From NCBI GenBank assembly GCA_964653285.1, contig CAZZEX010000013.1, forward strand, positions 1-64,000: a stretch of 64,000 bases of DNA. The letters run 5' to 3'. The DNA comes from CAZZEX01 sp964653285 (lineage in GTDB: Bacteria > Chloroflexota > Anaerolineae > B4-G1). The translations under genes were made by a program, and so were the position numbers. This document shows, piece by piece, positions 1-8,433 of this stretch; position 1 is the first letter of the stretch; every line of letters begins with the position of its first letter. The notes below the pieces were generated by a model. The model saw only the letters and a list, made by a program, of their open reading frames with translations, was not told where the DNA came from and did no database searches.

Positions 1-56
1 GAACCCATGGCCACACCCTTACCAAGGGTGTGCTCTACCAACTGAGCTACGTGGGC
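1..56 (-). tRNA. tRNA-Thr (anticodon GGT), 3' part outside window
   Basis: Read on the minus strand from position 56, the sequence gives a 7-nt acceptor arm (GCCCACG), then TA, a D arm closing with GCTC/GAGC around AGTTGGTA, and an anticodon stem CACCC/GGGTG around the loop TTGGTAA. The anticodon is GGT, which decodes the threonine codon ACC. The 5-nt variable loop TGGCC and the first half of the T arm follow, and the window edge then cuts the gene in the T loop. The acceptor 3' strand and any CCA lie outside. Confidence 0.93.
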
Positions 57-156
57 CAGTGCCGGACCGCAAGCCACACCTTGCCACCTGGCTCGGCACT
101 AATTGTACCCCATTTCGCCAACGTGTCAAATCTGAGGATGGGACAGCGAAAACACC

Positions 157-1311
157 CTACAGCGCCCGCGTCAGGATCTCCCGCATCTCGTCAGGGGTGA
201 GTGCGATCGGGTTGCCCTGCATACTGCTGGCGACGGAGGCTTTTTCGATCAGGACCAAGAACTCTGCTGGCATCACCCCGTTAGAGGCCAACGGGGGCAC
301 CTGTAGCACATTGCACAGTTCCCGCACCCACGCGACGCCATCGTCGGCGGTGGCGTCCCCGCTCCCGGTCAGGATTTGCGCAACCTCGTCGTACCGGTGC
401 AGCGCTTCGCTCCCCGGCATCCGTTCCTGCAAGGCACGCACGTTGACCGCCATCACATAGGGCAGGAGACGCCCGCATATCACGCCGTGGGGTGCGAAGA
501 ACATCCCGCCCACCGGCCCAGCGAAGCCATGCACCGCTCCCAGTTTGGCATTGGCCAGCGCCAACCCGCCGAAGAGGCTGGCCAGCGCCATGTCCTCACG
601 GGCCGCCGCATCGTCGCCCTGTTCGTAGGCCCGGCGCAGCGAGCGGGCGGCGCGGCGCATCCCCTCCCGGCACAGTGCGTCCGTCAGCGGGTTGGCCCGG
701 TTCGAGACGTAGGGTTCCATCACCTGCGTGAGGGCATCCAGGCCGGTGCTGGCCGTGACCGCCGGCGGCATACTGTGGGTAAGTTGGGGATCCACCAGTG
801 CCAGGCGGGGCAAGATCAGCGGGCTGCGCAGGCTGACTTTCACCCGGTGTTCGGGCGAGGTCAGCACCGCGTTGCGGGTCACCTCGGCGCCAGTACCAGC
901 CGTCGTGGGGATGGCGATGCAGGGAGCCGAAGGTCGGGTGAGCGGCTGCCCCCCGCCGATGACCTCCAGATAGTCGAGGGGATCGCCGCCATTGGTCAGC
1001 AGAGCAGCAATGGCTTTGCCGGTGTCCAGGGCGCTCCCCCCGCCAAATCCAACCACCAGATCGCAATCCGCCTCCTGGGCACGTTGGGTGCCCAGCCGGG
1101 CTACCCCAACGGTCGGCTCGTCGGTCACGGAGTAGGTGACGATATCAATCCCCTGTGCGGCCAGTTCGCCGAGCAGCGGTTTGGCGCGCGCGGTGGTGCG
1201 GCCCGTCACCACCAGCGCGCGGCTTCCCATCTCCGCCGCGAGCGGCCCGACCTCCCCCAGCGTGCCCGGTCCGAAGATGATGCGAGTGGCCGTGGCAAAT
1301 TCGAAGCGCAT
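157..1311 (-). CDS. Iron-containing (group III) alcohol dehydrogenase family protein
   Basis: This 384-residue protein has the usual length for Fe-dependent alcohol dehydrogenases, which use NAD(P) to interconvert alcohols and aldehydes or ketones. The nucleotide-binding signature GFGGGSALDTGK lies near residues 88-99 and the family signature PTTAGTGAEVT near 135-145. Of the four usual metal ligands, Asp192, His261 (AVHGFAGP) and His275 (APHGV) are present. The second ligand, normally His in DALTH, is Gln196 (DALTQVMEP). A GGGGGTGA ribosome site precedes the ATG. The gene starts 4 bases after the monooxygenase-like gene, so the two are probably one operon. The substrate cannot be told from sequence; maleylacetate-reductase-like or hydroxy-acid dehydrogenase activity are alternatives. 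Confidence 0.92.
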   Translation of the reverse strand: MRFEFATATRIIFGPGTLGEVGPLAAEMGSRALVVTGRTTARAKPLLGELAAQGIDIVTYSVTDEPTVGVARLGTQRAQEADCDLVVGFGGGSALDTGKAIAALLTNGGDPLDYLEVIGGGQPLTRPSAPCIAIPTTAGTGAEVTRNAVLTSPEHRVKVSLRSPLILPRLALVDPQLTHSMPPAVTASTGLDALTQVMEPYVSNRANPLTDALCREGMRRAARSLRRAYEQGDDAAAREDMALASLFGGLALANAKLGAVHGFAGPVGGMFFAPHGVICGRLLPYVMAVNVRALQERMPGSEALHRYDEVAQILTGSGDATADDGVAWVRELCNVLQVPPLASNGVMPAEFLVLIEKASVASSMQGNPIALTPDEMREILTRAL

Positions 1312-1315
1312 CGGA

Positions 1316-1624
1316 TCACCCCCACCCTTCGTCGTCGGGAAAGACGTTGGCGTACTTTATACCGGTGCGCGGCTCGGCCATCATCTCCGCCACCGTGCCA
1401 CGCCAGGTCTGGTAGTGGGCCGTCTCTTTGTGCTTGGCGGGGTCATCCGGCGTGCGGTAGACCTCGACCAGCACGAAGCGGGTCGGGTCATCCAACTGCT
1501 GGAGCACGTCGAAGCGGGCGACCCCAGGCTCCTGCACGCTGCTGCGACCGTTCTCCAGCGCCGCCTGGCGAAAGGCTTCGACAAACTCGGGCTTGACGTG
1601 CACGTGTACGTGGACGATGAACAC
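1316..1624 (-). CDS. Antibiotic biosynthesis monooxygenase (ABM) fold protein, LsrG/YgiN-like
   Basis: A 102-residue single-domain protein of the dimeric ferredoxin-like ABM family, which includes quinol monooxygenase YgiN and the autoinducer-2 processing enzyme LsrG. Typical family stretches are the N-terminal strand (FIVHVHVHVKPEFVEAFR), RFDVLQQLDDPTRFVLVEVY and the HKETAHYQTW segment with the conserved His. It starts with GTG behind a clear GAGGAGG site. The 4-bp gap to the alcohol dehydrogenase suggests a shared catabolic role, perhaps handling a reactive carbonyl or quinone. That role is inference. Confidence 0.85.
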   Translation of the reverse strand: MFIVHVHVHVKPEFVEAFRQAALENGRSSVQEPGVARFDVLQQLDDPTRFVLVEVYRTPDDPAKHKETAHYQTWRGTVAEMMAEPRTGIKYANVFPDDEGWG

Positions 1625-1695
1625 TTTGGAACCTCCTCGTTGTCATTATCGGGAATTGCTCCCCCGCGATATGCGAATAGATCTCGGAAAAAGCC

Positions 1696-1854
1696 TCAGC
1701 CCCCCCGGATCGTCAGCCGCAGCCGGCGCAGCAGATCCCCCATCAACCCGCCCGGCACCCACCCCGGCGTCACGTCTCCGCCGTCTGCCCGATTGCCGTA
1801 GACGTCGTAGTGAACGATCTCCGCCAGCGGCTTGCGGGGTGGAGGGTTCGGGGC
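1696..1854 (-). other. 52-codon open stretch directly in frame after the subtilase stop codon
   Basis: Immediately after the TGA of the upstream subtilase gene, the same frame stays open for 52 codons and then ends at a second TGA (1696-1698). The predicted peptide is not low-complexity; it contains PLAEIVHYDVYGNRADGG and LMGDLLRRLRLTIRGG. No ATG, GTG or TTG with a ribosome site is present at its start. It may be a readthrough extension, the 3' end of an eroded gene, or chance. I do not recognise it. Confidence 0.2.
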
Positions 1855-4182
1855 TCACGACACCGTTTTCCCACAGTGGGGGCAGAAGCGGGCTCCCTCT
1901 TTCAACCGGGCCCCACAGTGCCGGCAGTAGCGTGGCTGGCGGCCTGGGGCGAGGGGATGACCACAGGCGGGGCAGAAGCGTGCACCGGGGCGCACCGTCG
2001 CTCCGCAGGACTGGCAGTACACAGGCTGAGACGGTGGGGGCGTGGGAGGTGACGGAGGCACGCGTGGTTCGGGCGGTGGAGATGGAGGCGGCGGTGTGGG
2101 ACGTGACGGAGGCACAGGGGAGGGGGGCGAAGGTGCGCCGCCGTAAACAGGCGGTGCTGGGGTGGGAGGCGCAGGGGTTGGAGCCGGCTGCGGAACCGGT
2201 CGAACCTGCCGGGCGCGCCGTCCCAGTAGGAGCAGGCCGACCCCGCCAGCGAGCAATAGCCCCATTCCAGCACAACCCAGTCCCCCCACGATCAAGCCCA
2301 GGCCGGTCAGCCCCAGCAGGCTGGCCCCGGCCCCCGAAGGCGGCGCTGGCGCTGGGGTGACGTAGACAACCGGCGTGGGGGTGGGCACCGGCGCAGGGGT
2401 GGACGTCAGCGACGGTGCGGGGGTCGCGGTAGGGCCAGGAGCAGGCGGCGGTGTCGGCGTGGCCATGGGCGTGGGGGAGGGCAGAGCCACCGAGGGAGGC
2501 GACGGCAGTTGTAGCCGCCCGTGACCGTAGCCAGTATCCGGGCCAGAAGCGCCCAGGTCTACGGCGTGGGTCAGCAGGAAGTCCACTACTTGCTGGCGGC
2601 TGAACTCTGGGTAGGCCTGCCAGACCAGCGCGGCCGCCCCGGCGACGTGGGGACAGGAGGCCGACGTGCCGTCAAACCCCCGGTCGCCGTAAGTGAAGCC
2701 GGAGACACCTGTAGGGGCTGAGATCTCCGGCTTGAGCCGACTGTCGCTGGTCGGTCCCTGGGAACTATAGTCGGCCAGGGTGTCGTCCCACCAGTTGGCC
2801 GCGCCCACCGTCAACGACCCCACGGCGTCGCCCGGTGGGCAGATACTGTGATCCGGCGACGGGTAGGCTACATCCGCGCCGTTCACGAAGATGTCCAGGG
2901 TCACAGCCCGGTCAATCTCGTAGGCAGTGACGACGGCATAGACGGTCTCTCCATTGGTCTCGTATACGATCCCTTCGACTGGCTCATGCCCCATCTCTCC
3001 CGATTGTTCGTCCTGGGAGGCGGCCAGTTCATTGCCCCCCCCGTCGTAGAGAAACAGTTCGTAGTCCTGCGCAGCCCGCTCCCAATCATCCTCCCAACTA
3101 AGGGCGATCTCGACACCGCCGTAGTCATAAAGAGCGAGCATCTCCTCGCCCGGCACAAACTCGTGGAAGCCGTCGCCGTCCCCATCAGTGAAGATGCCCC
3201 GGTAATGGGAAAGAGCCTCGTTGCCAGCGGAGTTGACCCACAGGATGCCTTGGGCAGCCAGGTCATCCACCAGTTGTGCGTCCCACTCGCTGCCATCGCG
3301 GGGGCCGACCAGCCCCCCCGCCGAGTGGGAGATGATGTCCACCCCCTGAGCCATCAGCCAGTCCACTGCCTCGCCCATCGCGGCATCGCTGCCGTCGTAC
3401 CAGGCAAAGAACAGTTCGGCACCGGGGGCAACCTCGTGGATGATCTCGGCACAGGCAGTGCCGTGGATCTCCTCGTCGTCGTACCAGCCAAAGGTAGCGA
3501 TGGTTACGTCGTCCGGCAGTTCGACCCCCAGCAGGTCCTGGTAGCCATCAAAGCCCAGGTCGAGGACGCCGATGCGCAGCCCTGCGCCGGTGAGGCCGGC
3601 CTGGTGCCAGACGTCAGCGCCGATGACGCCCACGCCTTCCCCGTCAATGTCGCTCCCATGGGGGACGCCGCGCTCGGGCAGACGCACGGCGATGACGTGT
3701 TCCAGTTCGGTGAATTGCGCGAAGATGGCACCAGGTTCGCCGGCCTGCAACCGGGCCTCGATCAATTCCACCGGCACGGCGACGTTGACCCGGTCGCGGT
3801 AGGCGCTGACGACGGTGACGCCAGCGGCCTCCAGTTGGGCCACCAGGGGAGCGTTATCCTCCGTGTCGAGGACGAGGGTGACGCGGACGTCCCCCTCGGG
3901 GGTAAGCAGGCCGCGCTGGCGGGCCAGTTCCATCGCCGCTTCCTGGCCTCCCTCCTGGTAGGCCACCAGGAACTCCTTGTAGATAGAGCCCAGTGCGGGG
4001 TTGGTGAGGATGGGGGCCAGTTCAGGGTACTGGTCGGCCAGATCGGCCAGAGAGGGAGGTGGAGTGATCTCCGGCAGCGGGGTCGGGCCGCCCTGTGAAA
4101 CCGCGAAGTAGACAATACCGGCTGCCAGGAGCAATATGGCTCCCAGGGCAAACAGGGCGATCAAGGTTCTACGGTTTATCAT
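1855..4182 (-). CDS. Membrane-anchored subtilisin-family (S8) protease with two C-terminal zinc ribbons
   Basis: A 775-residue protein. An N-terminal membrane segment (about 7-28) leads to an outside domain with the complete S8 triad: Asp208 (IGVLDLG), His240 (EEIHGTACAE) and Ser507 (FDGTSASCPHVAG). The oxyanion Asn is near 321 (NSAGNE). A Pro/Thr-rich linker (about 555-620) follows, then a long hydrophobic segment, a second Pro-rich stretch and two CxxC zinc ribbons (YCQSCG...FCPACG and YCRHCG...FCPHCG). Two membrane crossings would put the protease outside and the ribbons in the cytoplasm. AAGGAG lies just before the ATG. It is the last gene of the minus-strand FHA/kinase block, and its ribbons match those of the FHA, ABC and PP2C neighbours. 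A zinc-binding signalling or scaffold role is inferred. Confidence 0.9.
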   Translation of the reverse strand: MINRRTLIALFALGAILLLAAGIVYFAVSQGGPTPLPEITPPPSLADLADQYPELAPILTNPALGSIYKEFLVAYQEGGQEAAMELARQRGLLTPEGDVRVTLVLDTEDNAPLVAQLEAAGVTVVSAYRDRVNVAVPVELIEARLQAGEPGAIFAQFTELEHVIAVRLPERGVPHGSDIDGEGVGVIGADVWHQAGLTGAGLRIGVLDLGFDGYQDLLGVELPDDVTIATFGWYDDEEIHGTACAEIIHEVAPGAELFFAWYDGSDAAMGEAVDWLMAQGVDIISHSAGGLVGPRDGSEWDAQLVDDLAAQGILWVNSAGNEALSHYRGIFTDGDGDGFHEFVPGEEMLALYDYGGVEIALSWEDDWERAAQDYELFLYDGGGNELAASQDEQSGEMGHEPVEGIVYETNGETVYAVVTAYEIDRAVTLDIFVNGADVAYPSPDHSICPPGDAVGSLTVGAANWWDDTLADYSSQGPTSDSRLKPEISAPTGVSGFTYGDRGFDGTSASCPHVAGAAALVWQAYPEFSRQQVVDFLLTHAVDLGASGPDTGYGHGRLQLPSPPSVALPSPTPMATPTPPPAPGPTATPAPSLTSTPAPVPTPTPVVYVTPAPAPPSGAGASLLGLTGLGLIVGGLGCAGMGLLLAGGVGLLLLGRRARQVRPVPQPAPTPAPPTPAPPVYGGAPSPPSPVPPSRPTPPPPSPPPEPRVPPSPPTPPPSQPVYCQSCGATVRPGARFCPACGHPLAPGRQPRYCRHCGARLKEGARFCPHCGKTVS

Positions 4183-4351
4183 CGGGCTTCTCCTTGTGAC
4201 TTTCGAACCGCTGAGTACGCTGAACTTCGCTGAGGCCGCTGAAAGTGTCGCCTCTCATCGCCAGTGCCCCTGAAGTAGAACACGGATTGCAGGACAGCAA
4301 CGGATGGGACCACTTTCCTCCAATCTCGAATCTCCAATCTCTCTTCTCCCT

Positions 4352-4681
4352 CTACCTCTGCGCCACCCAGCGGCGCATCAACTCGACCGTGAACTGCCAG
4401 CGCCAGTCCGTCTCCTTCACGACGTCGTGCCGCACCAACGTCTTCAGTGCGCGTTCGGCCTCTTCCGGCGCGAGCCCGGCCTGGCGAACGATCTCCTCGG
4501 CCAGTTGCCCCCCCTCTAATCCCCCCCGCAAAGCAGGGGGAAAGTGCGCCAGCGCGCGCAACACCGCCGTCTGCCCCGGTGGCTCGCTCGTCTCCGCCTG
4601 CCGCCAGACGCCAGTGAAGTAGGCGCCCCCGTCACGGTAGAACTCGGGCGCATTGATGACCGCCTCGACGTCCTGGAACAC
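4352..4681 (-). CDS. Small protein resembling the C-terminal winged helix of an AAA-type ATPase; possibly a remnant
   Basis: A 109-residue ORF with a GTG start 4 bases after the kinase-FHA stop, preceded by GAGGAG at good spacing, so it is probably translationally coupled. The C-terminal half (LAEEIVRQAGLAPEEAERALKT to WRWQFTVELMRRWVAQR) looks like the winged-helix tail found after AAA or STAND ATPase domains, but no ATPase domain is present. A GC-rich palindrome (about 4508-4544) lies in frame in the middle, and the gene ends in a tract of degenerate 7-bp repeats. It could be a small regulator in the kinase operon or the leftover end of a larger ATPase gene. Confidence 0.5.
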   Translation of the reverse strand: MFQDVEAVINAPEFYRDGGAYFTGVWRQAETSEPPGQTAVLRALAHFPPALRGGLEGGQLAEEIVRQAGLAPEEAERALKTLVRHDVVKETDWRWQFTVELMRRWVAQR

Positions 4682-4685
4682 TGCT

Positions 4686-5912
4686 TCACTCCTCGTAGAA
4701 TATCAACGTCAACTGACCGCAGCGCAGGATGTCGCCGGCGCGCACACGGACCGGCTGCCCAGGCAGCACGGGCATGCCGTTAAGGAAGGTGCCATTGGTG
4801 CTGTGGAGGTCTTCCAGCAGCCAGCCCTCAGGGCAAGACAGCAGCCGGGCGTGGTGACGCGAGACACCCGCCTGGCCACCACCATGTGGTCCCAGGTCCA
4901 CGTCGGGCTGCGGGCTGACTTGAGAGTCAGCCCGGCCGATCAACACTTCCCTCTGTTGAGGGAGGATCAGCGTTGCTCCTGTGCCTGTGACGACCAGGCG
5001 GGGGCCAGCCACTGAGGAGAGAGCACCCATGCGGACCGTGGCAGCGGCCGGCGCGGCGGCCTGAAAGGGAGGCAGGACGGCTCGCCCCGTGGCCCCCGGC
5101 ACCCGTGAGAGATCATTCACCAGCGCCTCCATAGTGGGTTGACGTGCCACCGGATCACGGGCCAGCGCCCGCAGGATAACGGCCTCCAGTTGAGGTGTGA
5201 TGCGCGGGTTGAGGCGACGGGGAGGGACAGGAGGCTCATGTAGCCGCCGGAGCATCATCCCGATAGGGGAATCGGCCTCGAAGGGGATCCGGCCGGTCAA
5301 CAGCTCGTACAGCACAACGCCCAGGCCATAGATGTCACTGCGATGGTCCACGTCCTCACCTGCGGCTTGCTCGGGTGAGAAATACGCCGGTGTGCCAATG
5401 CTAACGCCGGGCCTGGTGATGCCCTGCTGGCGGCCCACCAGTTTGACCAGGCCGAAGTCAGCCAGCAGAGGCCAGTTGGAGTGGGCCAGGAGAACGTTGG
5501 CTGGCTTCACGTCGCGATGCACGATGCCCTGCGAATGAGCGTAAGCCAGGGCACGGCCCACCGGGATGACCACCGTTGCCACGTCCGGCCACTCCATAGG
5601 CTGTCCCGTCAGACGAGTCTTAAGCGTACCGCCGGGGACGTACTCCATGACGATGTAGGCGATGCCGCGCTCCTCCCCATAGTCGTAGATCGTCAGGATG
5701 TTGGGATGCCGCAGCGCAGCGATCGCGCGGGCCTCACGGCGAAAGCGAGCCAGGAACTTCTTGCCGCTGGCCTCCGTGGTCTGCAGTATCTTGATGGCCA
5801 CCCAGCGCTCCAGTTGAGGCTGATAGGCACGGTGGACGACCGCCATGCCCCCTTGCCCGATTTCCTCAGCAATCTGATAGCCACCGATCGTTTGTCCGCT
5901 CCAATTGCTCAT
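4686..5912 (-). CDS. Soluble Ser/Thr protein kinase with C-terminal FHA domain
   Basis: A 408-residue Hanks-type kinase. The Gly loop (EIGQGGMAVV) is near residues 18-27. Catalytic Lys41 (VAIK), Asp134 in HRDVKPAN and Asp152 in DFG are all present, with GTPAYFSPEQ as the activation-segment end, so it should be active. No membrane segment is seen. Residues of about 320-408 form an FHA domain (VLIGRADSQ, GVSRHHARL, STNGTFLNG) that would bind phosphothreonine. I chose the ATG at 5912, which has GGAGATGGAG upstream and begins two codons before the kinase fold; the frame is open further upstream without support. It lies 86 bases downstream of the membrane kinase and probably acts with it. Confidence 0.95.
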   Translation of the reverse strand: MSNWSGQTIGGYQIAEEIGQGGMAVVHRAYQPQLERWVAIKILQTTEASGKKFLARFRREARAIAALRHPNILTIYDYGEERGIAYIVMEYVPGGTLKTRLTGQPMEWPDVATVVIPVGRALAYAHSQGIVHRDVKPANVLLAHSNWPLLADFGLVKLVGRQQGITRPGVSIGTPAYFSPEQAAGEDVDHRSDIYGLGVVLYELLTGRIPFEADSPIGMMLRRLHEPPVPPRRLNPRITPQLEAVILRALARDPVARQPTMEALVNDLSRVPGATGRAVLPPFQAAAPAAATVRMGALSSVAGPRLVVTGTGATLILPQQREVLIGRADSQVSPQPDVDLGPHGGGQAGVSRHHARLLSCPEGWLLEDLHSTNGTFLNGMPVLPGQPVRVRAGDILRCGQLTLIFYEE

Positions 5913-5998
5913 CACTCCATCTCCACCACAATCACGCGATGTTATCCCTCCCGCCTGCGTCGCTTTTTGTAAGTCGGGCCATACTTTTCCCAATCCGC

Positions 5999-8257
5999 TC
6001 AGGGAGTGTACGCCACCAGGTTGTCGAAGTGCACCTCCGTCGGCTCGTCCTCGTAGGACGTCGCCGTAAGCGCGATGTCTCCCCGGCCGAAGGTAGTATC
6101 GTGCGCCTCAGCCAACAACTCCCCATTAACGGAGAGTGCCAGGTAATCTCCGTCGCAGACGGCGCGGATGTGATTGGTAGCATTCCCCTGCCGTATGATG
6201 TCCGACTTCGTCCAGTCTACCAAAGGTTCGAAATTCTCCTCTTGGGCCTTGAGGATGGCATATCCACCATCCCCGGAGATGAGCAGATAATACCCGTCGC
6301 CGTTGGACTGGACACAGCATCCTATCCCATAATCGTTGTTGTCGTTCGCCGGGGCCGAGACCTGGGTGGCATCCACTTCCACGAGGACGTCGGCGAAGGA
6401 CTGGTTGACAACGCCCCACATCGTGTCGCCGCCGCCGTGCGAGGCGACGAAATAGGCGCCGTCCTTGTAGCCCACGCTGCCGCTATCCCAGTCTTGCACC
6501 TCCCACCCACTGCCGGGATCGCTGAAGTCATCCTGGAACAAGATCGCCACCGGCCGGCGGACGACTAAGTTGTCAAAGTGTATCTCCGTCGGCTCGTCCC
6601 CAAAGGTGGTCGCCATCAGGGCGATGTCTCCCTCAGTGTAGGTGGCGTCTTCCGCCTCAGCCAGCAACTCTCCGTTGACGAACAGCGCCAGGTAACCTCC
6701 GTCGCAGATGGCCCGAATGTGATTGGCTGCATTCCCCTGGTGAATAGCAGTAGACTGCGCCCAATCTACCAGCCATTCATGCTCCTCTCCCACCTCCTTG
6801 AAGATAGCATAGTAACCATCCCCGCTGATGCGAAAGAAGTAGCCGTTGCCATTGGTCTGGATACGACAGCCCACTCCATAAGCGTTGTCGTTGTCAGCCG
6901 GGGCCAGTACCTGGATGGCATCCACTTCAACAATGATGTCAGCGAAGGAATGGTCAACCCTGCCATAGTAATAATAATCTTTATCCTCACCCCGCACAAA
7001 ATAGATGCCATCCTTATAGCCCCCGCTTCCACCGTCCCAGTCTCCCGCTTGCCAGCCACTGCTAGGGTCGCTGAAGTCATCCTGGAACAAGACATCACTG
7101 GCAGGAACCGTACCCTCAGGGGTGCTGATGGGGCGGGGGGTGTCGGTGGGATGAGGCCTGGGCGTGGAAACAGGGCGTTGGGTGGGGGTGAGGCTTCGGG
7201 TGATCGTGGCCGAGGGGGGCACGACAACAAGCGCGGGCGTCGGCGTTGCGCGTCCTATGATGTACATGATGCCCCCTCCCCCTACTGCCAGCACCAGGCA
7301 GAGGACTCCAGCAACCGCAAGACCAATCCACAGTCCACGCTTCTTCCTCGGCGCGGGGCGCACCTCGGCGGTGGGCAACACCAGCGTACCCTCCTGTGTG
7401 ACACGACGAGGTGTGACAGGAGAAGGCCGTGACGCAACCTCCAGTGCCTGCGCCATCTCCTTTGCGCTCTGGTAGCGGCGCTCCATTGCCATCTCTAGCG
7501 CCTTAAGCACGACCGCTTCGGTGGCCGGCTTGATGGCCGCGTTGGCGCGTCGCGGTGGCACGAAGGAGGCCGGGCTGGCCATGCGCTGCGTGGCCGTAGG
7601 TGGCACCTGGCCGGTGAGGGCGTGATAGATAGTCGCGCCCAGGCTGTAGACGTCGCTGCGGGGGTCGGTGTGGCCCAGGCCCATATCGTACTGTTCCGGC
7701 GGGGCGTACTCCGGCGTGCCGGCCCCCCGCATCACCGTCCGCGTGCGCGGGTCGCGGGGGTCCCATAACTTCACCAGTCCAAAGTCAACCAGCACAGCCC
7801 TATCTTCTGGCGTGATAATGATGTTCTGCGGCTTGATGTCACGGTGGATCACGCCCCGCTCGTGGCAGTAGGAGAGTGCGTCGAGCAACTGCCCGGCCCA
7901 CGCCAGCACCTGCGCCTCCGGTTGTGCTCCCTCCTGCTGAATCCGCTCCGCCAGGCTCCCCCCCTCGACGAAGTCCATCACCAGGTACTCGTTACTACCC
8001 CAGGAGAAGTAGTCGGTGACGCGCACCAGGCTGGAGTGGACGAGCGTGGCCAGTACTTGCGCCTCCTGCTGGAACTGTTGGCGCAACTGGGCCAGCATAC
8101 TAACGTCGAGGCCGGATTGAGGGACCATCTCCTTGAGTGCTACGGGCCGGTTCAGGCGTGTGTCCCAGGCACGGTAGACCGCGCCCATCCCGCCCTGGCC
8201 CAGCAATCTGAGGACTCGATAACGCTCCCCTACTATCTGACCGCTGTTAAGTGGCAT
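5999..8257 (-). CDS. Transmembrane Ser/Thr protein kinase with two extracellular lectin-like domains
   Basis: A 752-residue protein. The cytoplasmic kinase (about 10-275) has GQGGMGAVYRA, Lys42, Asp140 (HRDIKPQN) and Asp158 (DFG), so all catalytic residues are intact. One membrane helix follows near 313-340 (WIGLAVAGVLCLVLAV), then a Thr/Pro-rich stalk. Two tandem copies of a beta-sandwich domain of about 185 residues come next, each starting LFQDDFSDP..SGW and ending in EIHFDNL or EVHFDNL, of the concanavalin/LamG-like type. The same domain forms the two lipoproteins at 33.7-35.0 kb. The layout suggests an external ligand sensed by the lectin-like repeats and relayed to FHA partners inside. 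A GGGGGTGAGG ribosome site precedes the ATG. Confidence 0.95.
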   Translation of the reverse strand: MPLNSGQIVGERYRVLRLLGQGGMGAVYRAWDTRLNRPVALKEMVPQSGLDVSMLAQLRQQFQQEAQVLATLVHSSLVRVTDYFSWGSNEYLVMDFVEGGSLAERIQQEGAQPEAQVLAWAGQLLDALSYCHERGVIHRDIKPQNIIITPEDRAVLVDFGLVKLWDPRDPRTRTVMRGAGTPEYAPPEQYDMGLGHTDPRSDVYSLGATIYHALTGQVPPTATQRMASPASFVPPRRANAAIKPATEAVVLKALEMAMERRYQSAKEMAQALEVASRPSPVTPRRVTQEGTLVLPTAEVRPAPRKKRGLWIGLAVAGVLCLVLAVGGGGIMYIIGRATPTPALVVVPPSATITRSLTPTQRPVSTPRPHPTDTPRPISTPEGTVPASDVLFQDDFSDPSSGWQAGDWDGGSGGYKDGIYFVRGEDKDYYYYGRVDHSFADIIVEVDAIQVLAPADNDNAYGVGCRIQTNGNGYFFRISGDGYYAIFKEVGEEHEWLVDWAQSTAIHQGNAANHIRAICDGGYLALFVNGELLAEAEDATYTEGDIALMATTFGDEPTEIHFDNLVVRRPVAILFQDDFSDPGSGWEVQDWDSGSVGYKDGAYFVASHGGGDTMWGVVNQSFADVLVEVDATQVSAPANDNNDYGIGCCVQSNGDGYYLLISGDGGYAILKAQEENFEPLVDWTKSDIIRQGNATNHIRAVCDGDYLALSVNGELLAEAHDTTFGRGDIALTATSYEDEPTEVHFDNLVAYTP

Positions 8258-8433
8258 ACCTCACCCCCCTGAAAGATATTATCACGACGCCGCCAATGCG
8301 CCCCATGACTGCAGGGTGTGATGACTCCTCTGCCCTGGCCACGGCGCAGCACATCCAGAACAACGGCACACCATTATCGCAAACATCCCCGAGCAGACAG
8401 ACGTTCACGGCTCGTCACCCTTGTGCACTGGCT

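Noticed and set aside
376..1596. 406-codon plus-strand frame across the dehydrogenase region
   Set aside because: It runs antisense to two recognisable genes and its translation is Arg/Pro-rich and unlike any family.
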